Source of the DNA: Belliella buryatensis
GTDB lineage: Bacteria > Bacteroidota > Bacteroidia > Cytophagales > Cyclobacteriaceae
Length of the DNA stretch: 64,000 nt
Reading direction: 5' to 3'
Assembly (NCBI RefSeq): GCF_900188245.1
Contig: NZ_FZOK01000003.1
Location: 186,001 to 250,000 of the forward strand
Notes under the pieces: model-generated
Seen by the model: the letters and a program-made list of their open reading frames with translations, nothing else
What the model was told of the DNA's origin: nothing
Databases searched by the model: none
In this document: piece after piece, positions 46,672 to 54,755 of the stretch
Layout: every line of letters starts with the position of its first letter
Numbering within the stretch: the first letter of the stretch is position 1
Position numbers and translations under genes: made by a program

Positions 46672-47127
46672 CTAGAAAGGAAGATCATCTTCTTCTCCAG
46701 GACCTTCTGACACAGTAGGAGAAGGCATCTGTTGCGGTGGAGCATTGTTATAACTTTGATTAGAAGCACCTGGAGAGCCACCACTTTGGCCATCTGGCCT
46801 ACCATCTAGCATGGTCAGACTAAGCACTCTGATTTTGGTTCTTTTTCTATTGTTACCTTGCTCGTCCTGCCAAGTATCACTTTTAATTTTGCCTTCTACG
46901 TAGAGCTTGCTGCCTTTTTTCATATACTGTTCGGCGACGCGAGCCAGTCCATCCCATACTTCTAAGTCGTGCCATTCGGTGTTTTCTACCCTATTGCCAC
47001 TTCTGTCTTTGTATGCTTCTGTAGTAGCCAATCTGAGATTTGCCACCACCTTGTCACCTTCAAGGTGCTTAACTTCTGGATCTGCACCTAGGTTACCGAT
47101 TAAAATTACTTTATTTACTCCGGCCAT
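46672..47127 (-). CDS. ssb: Single-stranded DNA-binding protein
   Basis: The 151-residue protein has an N-terminal OB fold (GVNKVILIGNLGADPEVKHLEGDKVVANLRLATTE, WHDLEVWDGLARVAEQYMKKGSKLYVEGKIKS) and a glycine/proline/glutamine-rich linker. The C-terminal acidic tip EEDDLPF recruits replication and repair partners. It binds ssDNA as a tetramer. It sits 51 bases downstream of mutY on the same strand and upstream of gldE. Confidence 0.97.
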   Translation of the reverse strand: MAGVNKVILIGNLGADPEVKHLEGDKVVANLRLATTEAYKDRSGNRVENTEWHDLEVWDGLARVAEQYMKKGSKLYVEGKIKSDTWQDEQGNNRKRTKIRVLSLTMLDGRPDGQSGGSPGASNQSYNNAPPQQMPSPTVSEGPGEEDDLPF

Positions 47128-47178
47128 AATTGTATTAGTTTAAATGTTTGACAAAAAGTTTCCGATTAAATTTAAGCA

Positions 47179-48252
47179 TTATTTTTCTCCGTTCAAAAAC
47201 CGCAAGATCAACCTTGGCTTTGGAAGGTTTTCGAGGGTTTCCATATCTACAATCTCAAATCCTCGCTGAATAACCCAATCTCGAAGTACCTTATTATGTT
47301 TTTCATTAATCACAAACTCTACAAAGTTGGCGAAAATTCTTTGATGTGTGAGTATATGCTTGAAGGTACTTTCAGGGTAAAATCTAATTTTGTCAGTAAT
47401 TGTCTCAATACCTGACAGCAAGCCGAGCCCATCTACATCTGTGATCAAGCTATTTGCTGTTTCTTCCAAAGGAAAATCATATAAACCTTGCCAAATATCC
47501 CCTGCTCCACGTTGCTTGACAATCACTTCTGTCCCACATCTAATATAAAGATAATTAAAGTACCTGGTCTTGACTTTTATCCTATTGATTTTAACAGGAA
47601 GCTGTTCTACCAAACCATCTTTAAAAGCAGAACAGCCTTGTTGCAAAGGACAATGCAAGCAATCAGGATTTTTAGGTGTGCATTGTAAGGAGCCAAATTC
47701 CATGATTGCTTGATTATACTGCCCTGGTTGTTCTTTAGATATAAACCTATTGGCCATGGCTTCAAATTCCTTTTTGCCAGCATGACTTGCAATATCTGTA
47801 CTAACCCCAAAGTACCTAGCCAATACCCTAAACACATTCCCATCCACTACTGCAACACTTTGATCAAAGGCAAAAGAGGCAATAGCCGCTGCTGTGTAGC
47901 TACCTACCCCTTTGAGGCGAAGAAGCTCTTGGTATGAATTAGGAAATTGCCCTCCATGGACAGAAACAACCTCTTTGGCACATTGGTGCAGGTTGCGAGC
48001 GCGACTATAGTAACCGAGACCTTGCCACAGCCGCATAACTTCATCAGCTGGGGCTTCTGCTAAATTTTCTACTTTTGGATATTTATTGATAAATTTTTCA
48101 AAATAAGGAAGCCCTTGTGCTACACGTGTTTGCTGAAGAATTATTTCAGAAAGCCAAATTATATAAGGGTCTTTGGTGTTTCTCCATGGTAAATCCCTTT
48201 TGTGAAGCCAATACCAATCCAATAAAATAGAGGCGAAATACTTGTTATTCAA
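47179..48252 (-). CDS. mutY: A/G-specific adenine DNA glycosylase
   Basis: MutY removes adenine mispaired with 8-oxoguanine. The 357-residue protein begins with TTG at 48252 (no in-frame ATG is available nearby). It has the WLSEIILQQTRVAQG helix with the catalytic glutamate, the helix-hairpin-helix LKGVGSYTAAAIASFAF with VVDGNVFRVLARY, a C-x6-C-x2-C-x5-C iron-sulfur loop (CTPKNPDCLHCPLQQGC), and a C-terminal NUDIX-like oxoG-recognition domain. It is divergent from the HU gene and precedes ssb. Confidence 0.96.
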   Translation of the reverse strand: MNNKYFASILLDWYWLHKRDLPWRNTKDPYIIWLSEIILQQTRVAQGLPYFEKFINKYPKVENLAEAPADEVMRLWQGLGYYSRARNLHQCAKEVVSVHGGQFPNSYQELLRLKGVGSYTAAAIASFAFDQSVAVVDGNVFRVLARYFGVSTDIASHAGKKEFEAMANRFISKEQPGQYNQAIMEFGSLQCTPKNPDCLHCPLQQGCSAFKDGLVEQLPVKINRIKVKTRYFNYLYIRCGTEVIVKQRGAGDIWQGLYDFPLEETANSLITDVDGLGLLSGIETITDKIRFYPESTFKHILTHQRIFANFVEFVINEKHNKVLRDWVIQRGFEIVDMETLENLPKPRLILRFLNGEK

Positions 48253-48337
48253 AATGTTGAAATTTTTATTTAAGAATATTCGTTAAACAAATGAAGCTAA
48301 TTTTGGGCAATATGTTTTTATATTGAAATGCTTCTTG

Positions 48338-48345
48338 TAAATTTG
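48338..48345 (+). promoter_or_regulatory. -7 box (TAAATTTG) of the HU gene
   Basis: Exact TAnnTTTG match. The start would lie about 65 bases before the GTG, leaving a leader in which no SD-like sequence is obvious. Confidence 0.5.
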
Positions 48346-48412
48346 CAGTCCCAAAATTAGTTGGTTAATAGGTCGTTAAGCTTATTCGATAATAATTTAA
48401 ATTAAACTAACA

Positions 48413-48721
48413 GTGACTAAAGCAGAAGTAATTAACAAGATTTCGGACAAAACTGGAATCCAGAAAGACGATGTGACTCAGACCATTGAGGCGTTCTTCA
48501 AAGTTGTAAAAGATTCCATGGCAGAGGGAGACAATATTTATGTGAGAGGATTTGGCAGCTTCATTAATAAGAAGAGAGCTAAAAAAATCGCCCGAAATAT
48601 CTCTAAGAACACTGCAATTGTGATCGATGAGCATTATGTGCCAGCCTTCAAGCCTTCGAAGGTATTTATCGAGAAAATTAAAAACAGCAAGAAAATTAAA
48701 GAACTAGCTCCTCAGGATTAA
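48413..48721 (+). CDS. HU/IHF-family DNA-binding protein
   Basis: The 102-residue protein uses GTG at 48413, as there is no suitable ATG. The alpha-helical start (TKAEVINKISDKTGIQKDDVTQTIEAFF) and the beta-arm region (IYVRGFGSFINKKRAKKIARN) are characteristic of HU/IHF dimers, which bend and compact DNA. The C-terminal extension (KKIKELAPQD) is a little longer than standard HU. It starts a plus-strand series with the TPR protein, bS22-like peptide and rng. Confidence 0.93.
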   Translation: MTKAEVINKISDKTGIQKDDVTQTIEAFFKVVKDSMAEGDNIYVRGFGSFINKKRAKKIARNISKNTAIVIDEHYVPAFKPSKVFIEKIKNSKKIKELAPQD

Positions 48722-48742
48722 TTCCTGAGAGCTTTTTTCCTG

Positions 48743-49561
48743 ATGAAAAAATCCCAAATCATAGCCATAGTCATCGGAGTCGCAGCTATTGCGATTTTGT
48801 TCTCTTTGCCACGCGTAGTCGTGGACAATGACGAGGGAGGGGCTCAAATCACCGAGTCAGAAGAATCCAATACTTCAAATCCAGCTGATATGCACTTGGG
48901 CACTGTAGATGAATCTATGGCTGCTGAGATTGCGTCACTTAGGGGACAAATGGAAGCAGAAGATAATCAGGAAAATTTCGCTACCTTTGCTGACGCTATC
49001 GCCGAGCTTTATTTAGAGGCAGGCAAATTTGACAGTGCGGCCTACTTCTATGAATTGGCGGCAGAAAAGATCAATAGCCTAGCGCGATTGGAAAAAACAG
49101 GTACTGCTTATTACGAGGCATATACATTTGCACTCAATGAGCAAAAAGTGGCTTTCTTAGCCGAAAAAACTAGGAGCTACCTCAATCAAGTTTTGGAGAA
49201 AGATCCAAAACGTCTAGACTTGAAAACCAAAGTAGCCATGACTTATGTCTCTTCTTCCAATCCCATGCAAGGTATCACCATGCTGAGGGAAGTATTGGAA
49301 GCTGAGCCTACAAATGAAGATGCACTATTCAATATGGGAGTGCTCTCCATGCAGTCAGGCCAATATAAGAGAGCAGCTGATAGATTTGAAGAGTTGGTCA
49401 AATACCATCCAAATAATCTACAAGGGCAATTTTATCTGGCTGTGAGTTACTTTGAATCCAAGCAGAATAACAAAGCAAAAAAGCAATTCGAGCAAGTGAA
49501 GGATATGACGACAGATCCTATGGTTTTGTCTAGTGTAGATAGCTATCTGGAAAGGCTGTAA
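48743..49561 (+). CDS. Membrane-anchored TPR-repeat protein
   Basis: The 272-residue protein has an N-terminal signal anchor (about 5-23), an acidic/glutamine-rich linker and several tetratricopeptide repeats between about residues 70 and 265 (AAYFYELAAEKI, ALFNMGVLSMQSGQYKRAADRFEELVKYHP, QFYLAVSYFESKQNNKAKKQFEQV). TPRs mediate protein contacts; the partner is unknown. It lies 21 bases after the HU stop and ahead of the ribosomal peptide, a conserved-looking series. Confidence 0.85.
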   Translation: MKKSQIIAIVIGVAAIAILFSLPRVVVDNDEGGAQITESEESNTSNPADMHLGTVDESMAAEIASLRGQMEAEDNQENFATFADAIAELYLEAGKFDSAAYFYELAAEKINSLARLEKTGTAYYEAYTFALNEQKVAFLAEKTRSYLNQVLEKDPKRLDLKTKVAMTYVSSSNPMQGITMLREVLEAEPTNEDALFNMGVLSMQSGQYKRAADRFEELVKYHPNNLQGQFYLAVSYFESKQNNKAKKQFEQVKDMTTDPMVLSSVDSYLERL

Positions 49562-49592
49562 AATAATTGTTCAACTTTAAATCTTTAAAACT

Positions 49593-49682
49593 ATGCCTTG
49601 CGGTAAAAAAAGAAAAAGACATAAGATCGCTACGCACAAGCGTAAGAAGAGACTTAGAAAAAACAGACACAAGAAGAAGTAA
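49593..49682 (+). CDS. AURKAIP1/COX24-type 29-residue ribosomal peptide (bS22/mS38-like)
   Basis: This short gene encodes 29 residues, about 70 percent basic, starting MPCGKKRKRHKIATHKRKK. It matches the mS38/AURKAIP1 peptide family of Bacteroidota, whose mitochondrial and mycobacterial (bS22) relatives sit on the small ribosomal subunit near the decoding region. It lies between the TPR gene and rng, an order I recall from other Bacteroidota. The start codon ATG has no SD. The stop codon is embedded in a 28-base palindrome. Confidence 0.85.
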   Translation: MPCGKKRKRHKIATHKRKKRLRKNRHKKK

Positions 49683-49698
49683 TTAATTACTTCTTCTT
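49671..49698. terminator. 28-base perfect palindrome over the stop of the ribosomal peptide gene
   Basis: AAGAAGAAGTAATT faces AATTACTTCTTCTT with no spacer and is followed by T residues. It may terminate or process the transcript before rng. It also overlaps the coding end, so sequence constraint is shared. Confidence 0.6.
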
Positions 49699-49745
49699 TT
49701 TGAGTTTTTACAGTAAACGTTCATTCACATAAATAGAGACACGAT

Positions 49746-51317
49746 TTGAGCACAGAATTAATAATCGATTCTGCTCAAAGCGGTAGTCGTATCGCCCTTT
49801 TGAAGGATAAGGGCTTGGTGGAACTTCATTCTGATGGAGATGACAACAAGTTCAAAGTGGGAGATATCTATCTCGGCACAGTACGGAAAATTGTCAATGG
49901 GCTGAATGCAGCTTTCATTGACGTAGGTTATGAAAAGGATGCCTTCCTGCATTATCAGGATCTTGGCCCCCAGATCAATAGTCTCAATAAATTCACCAAA
50001 CTGGCTAAGAATGGAAATCTCTTCGCTTACAATTTGAAAGGACTAGACCTTGAACAGGATATAGAAAAGCTTGGAAAAATTTCCAATGTCCTTCCTAAAA
50101 ACAACCAAATCCTGGTACAAGTAGTCAAAGAACCGATCTCAACGAAAGGTCCTCGACTATCCTGTGAGCTCTCCATTGCCGGTCGATATCTGGTACTCGT
50201 TCCTTTCTCTAACACAGTCAATGTGTCCAAGAAAATACGCAGTGCAGATGAAAGGCGCAGGCTCGTGAGGCTTATCACTTCTATCAAACCCGCCAATTTT
50301 GGTGTAATCATCAGAACAGTCGCCGAAGGTCAGTCAGTCACAGAACTAGACAAAGACTTGAGGAACTTGGTGAATACTTGGGAAGATGGAATGAAGAAGC
50401 TTCCAAAAGCCAAGCCTAAAGACAAGATAATAGGAGAAATGAGTATGGCATCCTCTATCATTAGAGACCTGCTCAACGAATCATTCGATGCAATCACAGT
50501 AGAGGATGAATTGATCTACGATCAGATCCGATCTTATATCAGATCGATCGCCCCTGAAAAGGAAAAAATTGTTAAGCTTTACAACGGTAAAGCAAAGCTC
50601 TTTGAAAGTTTTGGAATAGAGAAGCAAATCAAAAGCTTGTTTGGTCAGACAGTCAGCCTCCCTCAAGGTGGCTATGTCATCATAGAACATACAGAAGCCC
50701 TGCACGTCATCGATGTGAACAGTGGTAATAAGTCCAATCAAGAAAGTGATCAGGAAACAACAGCACTAAAAACTAACCTGGTCGCTGTTAAAGAAATTGC
50801 TAGACAATTGCGCCTCCGAGATATGGGAGGTATCATCGTCATTGACTTCATTGACATGAAGAAGGCTGATAACAAGAAGGCCATTTATGATGCAATGAAG
50901 GAAGAGATGAAATCAGATAGGTCCAAGAACACCGTGCTACCATTGACCAAATTTGGTCTTATGCAAATCACAAGGCAACGCGTGCGACCTGAAGTTAACA
51001 TTGTCACCAAAGAAACTTGTCCGGCCTGCAATGGTACGGGCAAAATACAAGCTTCTATCTTGGTAGCAGATAAACTAGAGAAAGATCTAGAACATATTGC
51101 TACCATCCAAAACGTATCGAAAATCCACATCGGATTGCACCCCTACTTGCATGCCTACTTTACGAACGGCATCATTTCACAGCGGGTGAGATGGTTTTTC
51201 AAATATTTCAAGTGGGTAAAGCTGATCAAAGATTCCTCACTACCTGTGACGGAGTACAGATTCCTGGACGATTCAGGAGAAGAAATAGAACTTCAAGTTA
51301 AAAGCGAGACTGAATAG
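49746..51317 (+). CDS. rng: Ribonuclease G
   Basis: RNase G/E-family endonuclease that trims the 5' end of 16S rRNA and other RNAs. The 523-residue protein starts at TTG 49746, giving STELIIDSAQSGSRIALL as in homologues. It has the S1 domain (about 35-125), the catalytic DNase-I-like region with HVIDVNSGN and GGIIVIDFIDM, and the zinc-link motif CPACNGTG. The Bacteroidota gene is named rng and lacks the long RNase E tail. It is followed at once by a terminator that includes its stop codon. Confidence 0.95.
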   Translation: MSTELIIDSAQSGSRIALLKDKGLVELHSDGDDNKFKVGDIYLGTVRKIVNGLNAAFIDVGYEKDAFLHYQDLGPQINSLNKFTKLAKNGNLFAYNLKGLDLEQDIEKLGKISNVLPKNNQILVQVVKEPISTKGPRLSCELSIAGRYLVLVPFSNTVNVSKKIRSADERRRLVRLITSIKPANFGVIIRTVAEGQSVTELDKDLRNLVNTWEDGMKKLPKAKPKDKIIGEMSMASSIIRDLLNESFDAITVEDELIYDQIRSYIRSIAPEKEKIVKLYNGKAKLFESFGIEKQIKSLFGQTVSLPQGGYVIIEHTEALHVIDVNSGNKSNQESDQETTALKTNLVAVKEIARQLRLRDMGGIIVIDFIDMKKADNKKAIYDAMKEEMKSDRSKNTVLPLTKFGLMQITRQRVRPEVNIVTKETCPACNGTGKIQASILVADKLEKDLEHIATIQNVSKIHIGLHPYLHAYFTNGIISQRVRWFFKYFKWVKLIKDSSLPVTEYRFLDDSGEEIELQVKSETE

Positions 51318-51330
51318 TCTCGCTTTTTTT
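51301..51330 (+). terminator. Terminator overlapping the rng stop codon
   Basis: AAAGCGAGACT pairs with AGTCTCGCTTT around GAAT, followed by TTTT. The TAG stop lies at the loop. Confidence 0.85.
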
Positions 51331-51356
51331 GTGGGTAATAGCCCAGTTTAGATAAG

Positions 51357-51389
51357 AACTTTTCCAAAGTTCCAAACTTTGGAAAAGTT
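51357..51389. repeat. 33-base perfect inverted repeat downstream of rng
   Basis: A 15-base arm beginning AACTTTTCCAAAGTT pairs without mismatch to its partner (AACTTTGGAAAAGTT) around CCA. No T-run follows, so it is more like a REP-type hairpin than a terminator. Confidence 0.55.
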
Positions 51390-51496
51390 AAACACGAATT
51401 AAAGCAGTCTGATTTTTAGTAGATTAGAATTCTCTAGCACTAAACTTTGTTTTATAAATGTTAATTTTTTAGTTTACACTGTTCTTCAAAAAACTT

Positions 51497-51949
51497 ATGA
51501 AAAAACACACGCATTTCATCTTTGTACTTGGTTTACTCTTCTCTTGTAGTCAAAAGGCTACAGATGATTTTGGGGAAGTGTTCTCCTATAATTTAGATAC
51601 TTTGGTGATTGACTCTAAAGATAGAAATCTCGATCTATCTAGAAATATCACCAATGCGAGTGTAAATATGGAGAAAAATACCATTTATCAATTCAATAAG
51701 TTTGATCATTCAATAGATGAGATCAACCTATAAAAACTGGAGTATGTACAAAGTATTCCTTTTGCTAAGGAAAGGCCTAATGGTACAAGTCATATCAATT
51801 ATATCTATGCACTGGCAGATGATTTGTTTTTTATCAAAGGATCTGTCAAATCAGGGGTATTCAATAAGGACGCTGAGCTGCTCAAAAGTGCTGATCGGTC
51901 AAAGGTTAACGATGGTGACGATTTTCAGATGATGAAATGGGGTTTGTAA
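51497..51949 (+). pseudogene. Decayed DUF4221-like lipoprotein gene with internal stop
   Basis: The frame begins MKKHTHFIFVLGLLFSCSQK, a lipoprotein signal with lipobox LLFSC, and then hits TAA at 51731 (codon 79). Beyond that stop, in the same frame, residues KLEYVQSIPFAKERPNG, INYIYALADDLFFIKG and SGVFNKDAELL continue without break to TAA at 51947. The text resembles the N-terminal region of DUF4221-type lipoproteins, which run to about 370-400 residues; the C-terminal part is missing here. Thus the gene has both a nonsense mutation and a C-terminal truncation. Confidence 0.65.
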
Positions 51950-51965
51950 GGGTAAGCTTGGGGAA

Positions 51966-52436
51966 TTAAGTTCCACTAGCAGGCCTAAACTTCTCTTGTA
52001 AACTTTTCAAAAAGTACCTCAATACTTGGTCTTTACAGGGACGGTATTGGCTTTGGGTGGGCTTGCGGAATAGTGCGCTGAGTTCATGCTTGCTAAACCT
52101 AAACCCTATCAAATCCAAGGCATCCAAGATATCTTCATCCTTCATGTTCAGGGCTATCTTGAGCTTCCTGAATACCATGTTGTTGTTCAGACTCTTCTCT
52201 GGCTTGGGGTCTTCCCCCTCCTTTTTACCACGATTTTTGACGATCAGTCCATTTAAGAACGCAGACAAATCTACATCGTAAATAGCATTAAATCCGGGAT
52301 CATCATCCCTTTTGAGCCAATTACTCACAGTTTCTCTGTTGACCTCAAGTGTTCCCTTCTTGAAAATTGAGATCATCTGTTCATCATTGAAATCAAATGT
52401 GTAGCGGAGGCTTCTGAGTATATCGTTGTTGTTCAT
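51966..52436 (-). CDS. DUF1456 family protein (YehS-like)
   Basis: The 156-residue protein has the tandem DUF1456 repeat: an N-terminal copy (NNNDILRSLRYTFDFNDEQMISIF) and a second beginning NNNMVFRKLKIALNMKDEDILDAL, each about 65 residues. Its family has no firm function. It is followed upstream by the SIMPL gene (7 bases between), so the two are cotranscribed from the SIMPL side. Confidence 0.88.
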   Translation of the reverse strand: MNNNDILRSLRYTFDFNDEQMISIFKKGTLEVNRETVSNWLKRDDDPGFNAIYDVDLSAFLNGLIVKNRGKKEGEDPKPEKSLNNNMVFRKLKIALNMKDEDILDALDLIGFRFSKHELSALFRKPTQSQYRPCKDQVLRYFLKSLQEKFRPASGT

Positions 52437-52443
52437 TTAATCT

Positions 52444-53175
52444 TTATTTAACACTATAGCTCAGTCTCATCGTAATCGAAGCTGTTTTTTCTTTTGAACT
52501 TGTATTGAAAGTTCCACCCCAAGAATAGTCCTCTGTGGAATTTTGACCGGTGATTTGGAATATTCCCATGTTGGCAGAGATTAGTTTTCCTAGTTTGGAG
52601 CCAGAGTTTTGGGCAATGCGTTCGGCCCTGAGACGAGCATCCTCAGTGGCTTTGGAGATCATCTCGATTTTGAGACTTTCTAGTTTGGTATAATAATACC
52701 GTGGTGATTGGGAATAAAACTTGACGCCTTGCAGGAGCAGTTCTGTGATTTCTCTAGAGATTTGTTCTACTTTATCCACATCATTGGATTCTATTTGGAT
52801 AGACTGGTTCAACTGATATCCCAAAAATGTCTGACCCATGTAATTGCCATTGTTGTTATAATTTTGCTGGTATTGGGGGTTGGTATTGACGGCTTTGAAG
52901 ATAATTTGTTCTTGCGGAATTCCTTTTTCCACAAGGTAGCTGGTTACTGCCTTTCGATCTTTTTCTAAATCGGTATAGGCATCTTTGATTTCAAAACTTT
53001 CCCGACTGAAGTTTCCTTCCCAGACTACCAAGTCAGAGGTGAAGTTTTGCTCCCCGAGTCCAGTCACGTCTACAGTTCCTGACTTTTTATTTCTGTTGAC
53101 AATGGAATTGCCTAAAATAGCCACAGAAACGACGATAGCTAATGCAAAAATAATAGCCGTAAGATGCTTTTTCAT
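52444..53175 (-). CDS. SIMPL (DUF541) domain protein, membrane anchored
   Basis: The 243-residue protein has an N-terminal membrane segment (about 6-25), then a SIMPL/DUF541 domain (VDVTGLGEQNFTSDLVVWEGNFSRESFEIKDAY at the start; SKATEDARLRAERIAQNSGSKLGKLI near the end). Such proteins are exported and linked in other bacteria to oxidative stress or envelope signalling. It is likely the first gene of a pair with DUF1456. Confidence 0.88.
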   Translation of the reverse strand: MKKHLTAIIFALAIVVSVAILGNSIVNRNKKSGTVDVTGLGEQNFTSDLVVWEGNFSRESFEIKDAYTDLEKDRKAVTSYLVEKGIPQEQIIFKAVNTNPQYQQNYNNNGNYMGQTFLGYQLNQSIQIESNDVDKVEQISREITELLLQGVKFYSQSPRYYYTKLESLKIEMISKATEDARLRAERIAQNSGSKLGKLISANMGIFQITGQNSTEDYSWGGTFNTSSKEKTASITMRLSYSVK

Positions 53176-53217
53176 AAGAGTGCGTTCATACCTTAAATGT
53201 AGAAAGATTTGGAGGAT

Positions 53218-54687
53218 TTACTGAACGATCATACGGTATTCTTGGTCTATTTTATTTTGAAGATCGATTAGATAGCCATTCACGAGGGCATATTTCAACT
53301 CTTCACCTTTTGCCAAATAGAAGTTTGGGCTGCCTCCAGTTCTGATTTTAAAAGGAATTTTGTCCTTTTGGGACAATATCAAAATAGGTAAATTATAGAT
53401 TTCATTGCCTTTTGCTTCTTTCACAATTACAGCTAAGTAGCCACTTTTCAATAGTTGATCAGCTTTTTCTTTGGTGATATTTGAGATTTGGTCAAATGGC
53501 GTTTCATAAATCTTGCCTTCACGGATTTCAAGTTCTGAAGCGTCCAAGGTTTCATAGCCGTAAAAGACAGAAAGATCCCCCATATCTTCAATGCTACCAT
53601 TGACATAATAACCCTCTTGGGTATCTGCTTCCCTTCTTCTGATACCCAAATCAGCCTGATAAGTATAGCCAGAATTCTCCAAGCTAAGGTTCTTAATCAT
53701 CACATCCATCAATTTCAAATCATTGTCAGGAATGGCATAATAATCCTCCAGCTTGTATTGTGGATAAGTCTGTTCTGCAATTTGAATCAAAGCATGAAGC
53801 ATCATCATAAAGTTAAGCTTTCTGATGTTTTGCTTCTCTGGATCCTGTGGATAACCTCCAGACTCAATCAAGATCGTACTTGTACCCCACTTTTGAAAAT
53901 TATCCCCAAATGCTCTAGGCTCAAAGGCGTCATCATATTTTCCTACTTGGCCTGGAATAGTCTGTTGCAGCATCTGATTCATCCCTATGATGACCTGCAT
54001 GGCTCTTTTTCGTACTTCATTCACCTCTGTCTCGTAATTATAAGCTGGAGCAAGTACAGAAATAGTAGCAGGCTTTGATGTTTTACTCACATTGTAATAA
54101 ATCTGCTGATCGTGCAGATTGAACCCAAAGTCAGGTTCAAAGGTATCTCTAGCATTTTTTAAGATTTTAGCTTCAGGAGAGACTAATGCTACTGCATCTC
54201 TATTCAGATCAATTTCCAATTTATTTCTTCTTATCCACATATCCATCCCATCAGGATTGACAATGGGAATAATACGAATCTGGAGTTTTGATAAGATTTT
54301 TTCTCTGATATCCACATAATCATCTTCCTGTCCTTCCAAAAAGTTCATCAGATCAAAAAGTGCCATGGTAGCTGTACTTTCATTTCCATGCATTTGAGAC
54401 CAGAGCATGACTTTGGTGGAGCCATTTCCAATGCTGAGTTGGAAAATAGGCTTTTGCTCTACAGACTTTCCAATTTCTTCAATTTGAAAAAGCGCATCCC
54501 TTTCTTTGATTAAATGAATGACTGAATCATACTTAAACCTTCTTTGCTGTATATCTGGTTGCCGATACAGTTCATAAGCGCTTTCCAATTGTTCAGGATT
54601 TAATGCTGAACCTTTTTCAAGTGTTGGTTTGCAACAAAATAGGGCAATAAGAGATAAGATTTGTAAGCTTCTTTTCAGCGTCTTCAT
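53218..54687 (-). CDS. M14 family zinc carboxypeptidase, exported (possible lipoprotein)
   Basis: The 489-residue protein starts MKTLKRSLQILSLIALFCCK, a signal with lipobox-like LFCC. The peptidase domain has the zinc motif MHGNEST (His and Glu), the substrate-binding NRD and the second zinc histidine in NLHDQ. A 42-base gap separates it from the SIMPL gene. The gene diverges from a dipeptide epimerase, which suggests trimming of peptidoglycan-derived peptides (inference). The C-terminal third is an extra region (about 330-489) of unknown role. Confidence 0.88.
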   Translation of the reverse strand: MKTLKRSLQILSLIALFCCKPTLEKGSALNPEQLESAYELYRQPDIQQRRFKYDSVIHLIKERDALFQIEEIGKSVEQKPIFQLSIGNGSTKVMLWSQMHGNESTATMALFDLMNFLEGQEDDYVDIREKILSKLQIRIIPIVNPDGMDMWIRRNKLEIDLNRDAVALVSPEAKILKNARDTFEPDFGFNLHDQQIYYNVSKTSKPATISVLAPAYNYETEVNEVRKRAMQVIIGMNQMLQQTIPGQVGKYDDAFEPRAFGDNFQKWGTSTILIESGGYPQDPEKQNIRKLNFMMMLHALIQIAEQTYPQYKLEDYYAIPDNDLKLMDVMIKNLSLENSGYTYQADLGIRRREADTQEGYYVNGSIEDMGDLSVFYGYETLDASELEIREGKIYETPFDQISNITKEKADQLLKSGYLAVIVKEAKGNEIYNLPILILSQKDKIPFKIRTGGSPNFYLAKGEELKYALVNGYLIDLQNKIDQEYRMIVQ

Positions 54688-54755
54688 AGGCGAATGGTTA
54701 TCTTTATCTAAAATTAGCTAAAAATAGCGTATCCCAGAATTTTAAATGTAAACCT

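Noticed and set aside
51717-51932. 71-codon ORF after the stop in the decayed lipoprotein gene
   Set aside because: It is in a different frame from the DUF4221-like residues, which continue in the original frame beyond the stop.
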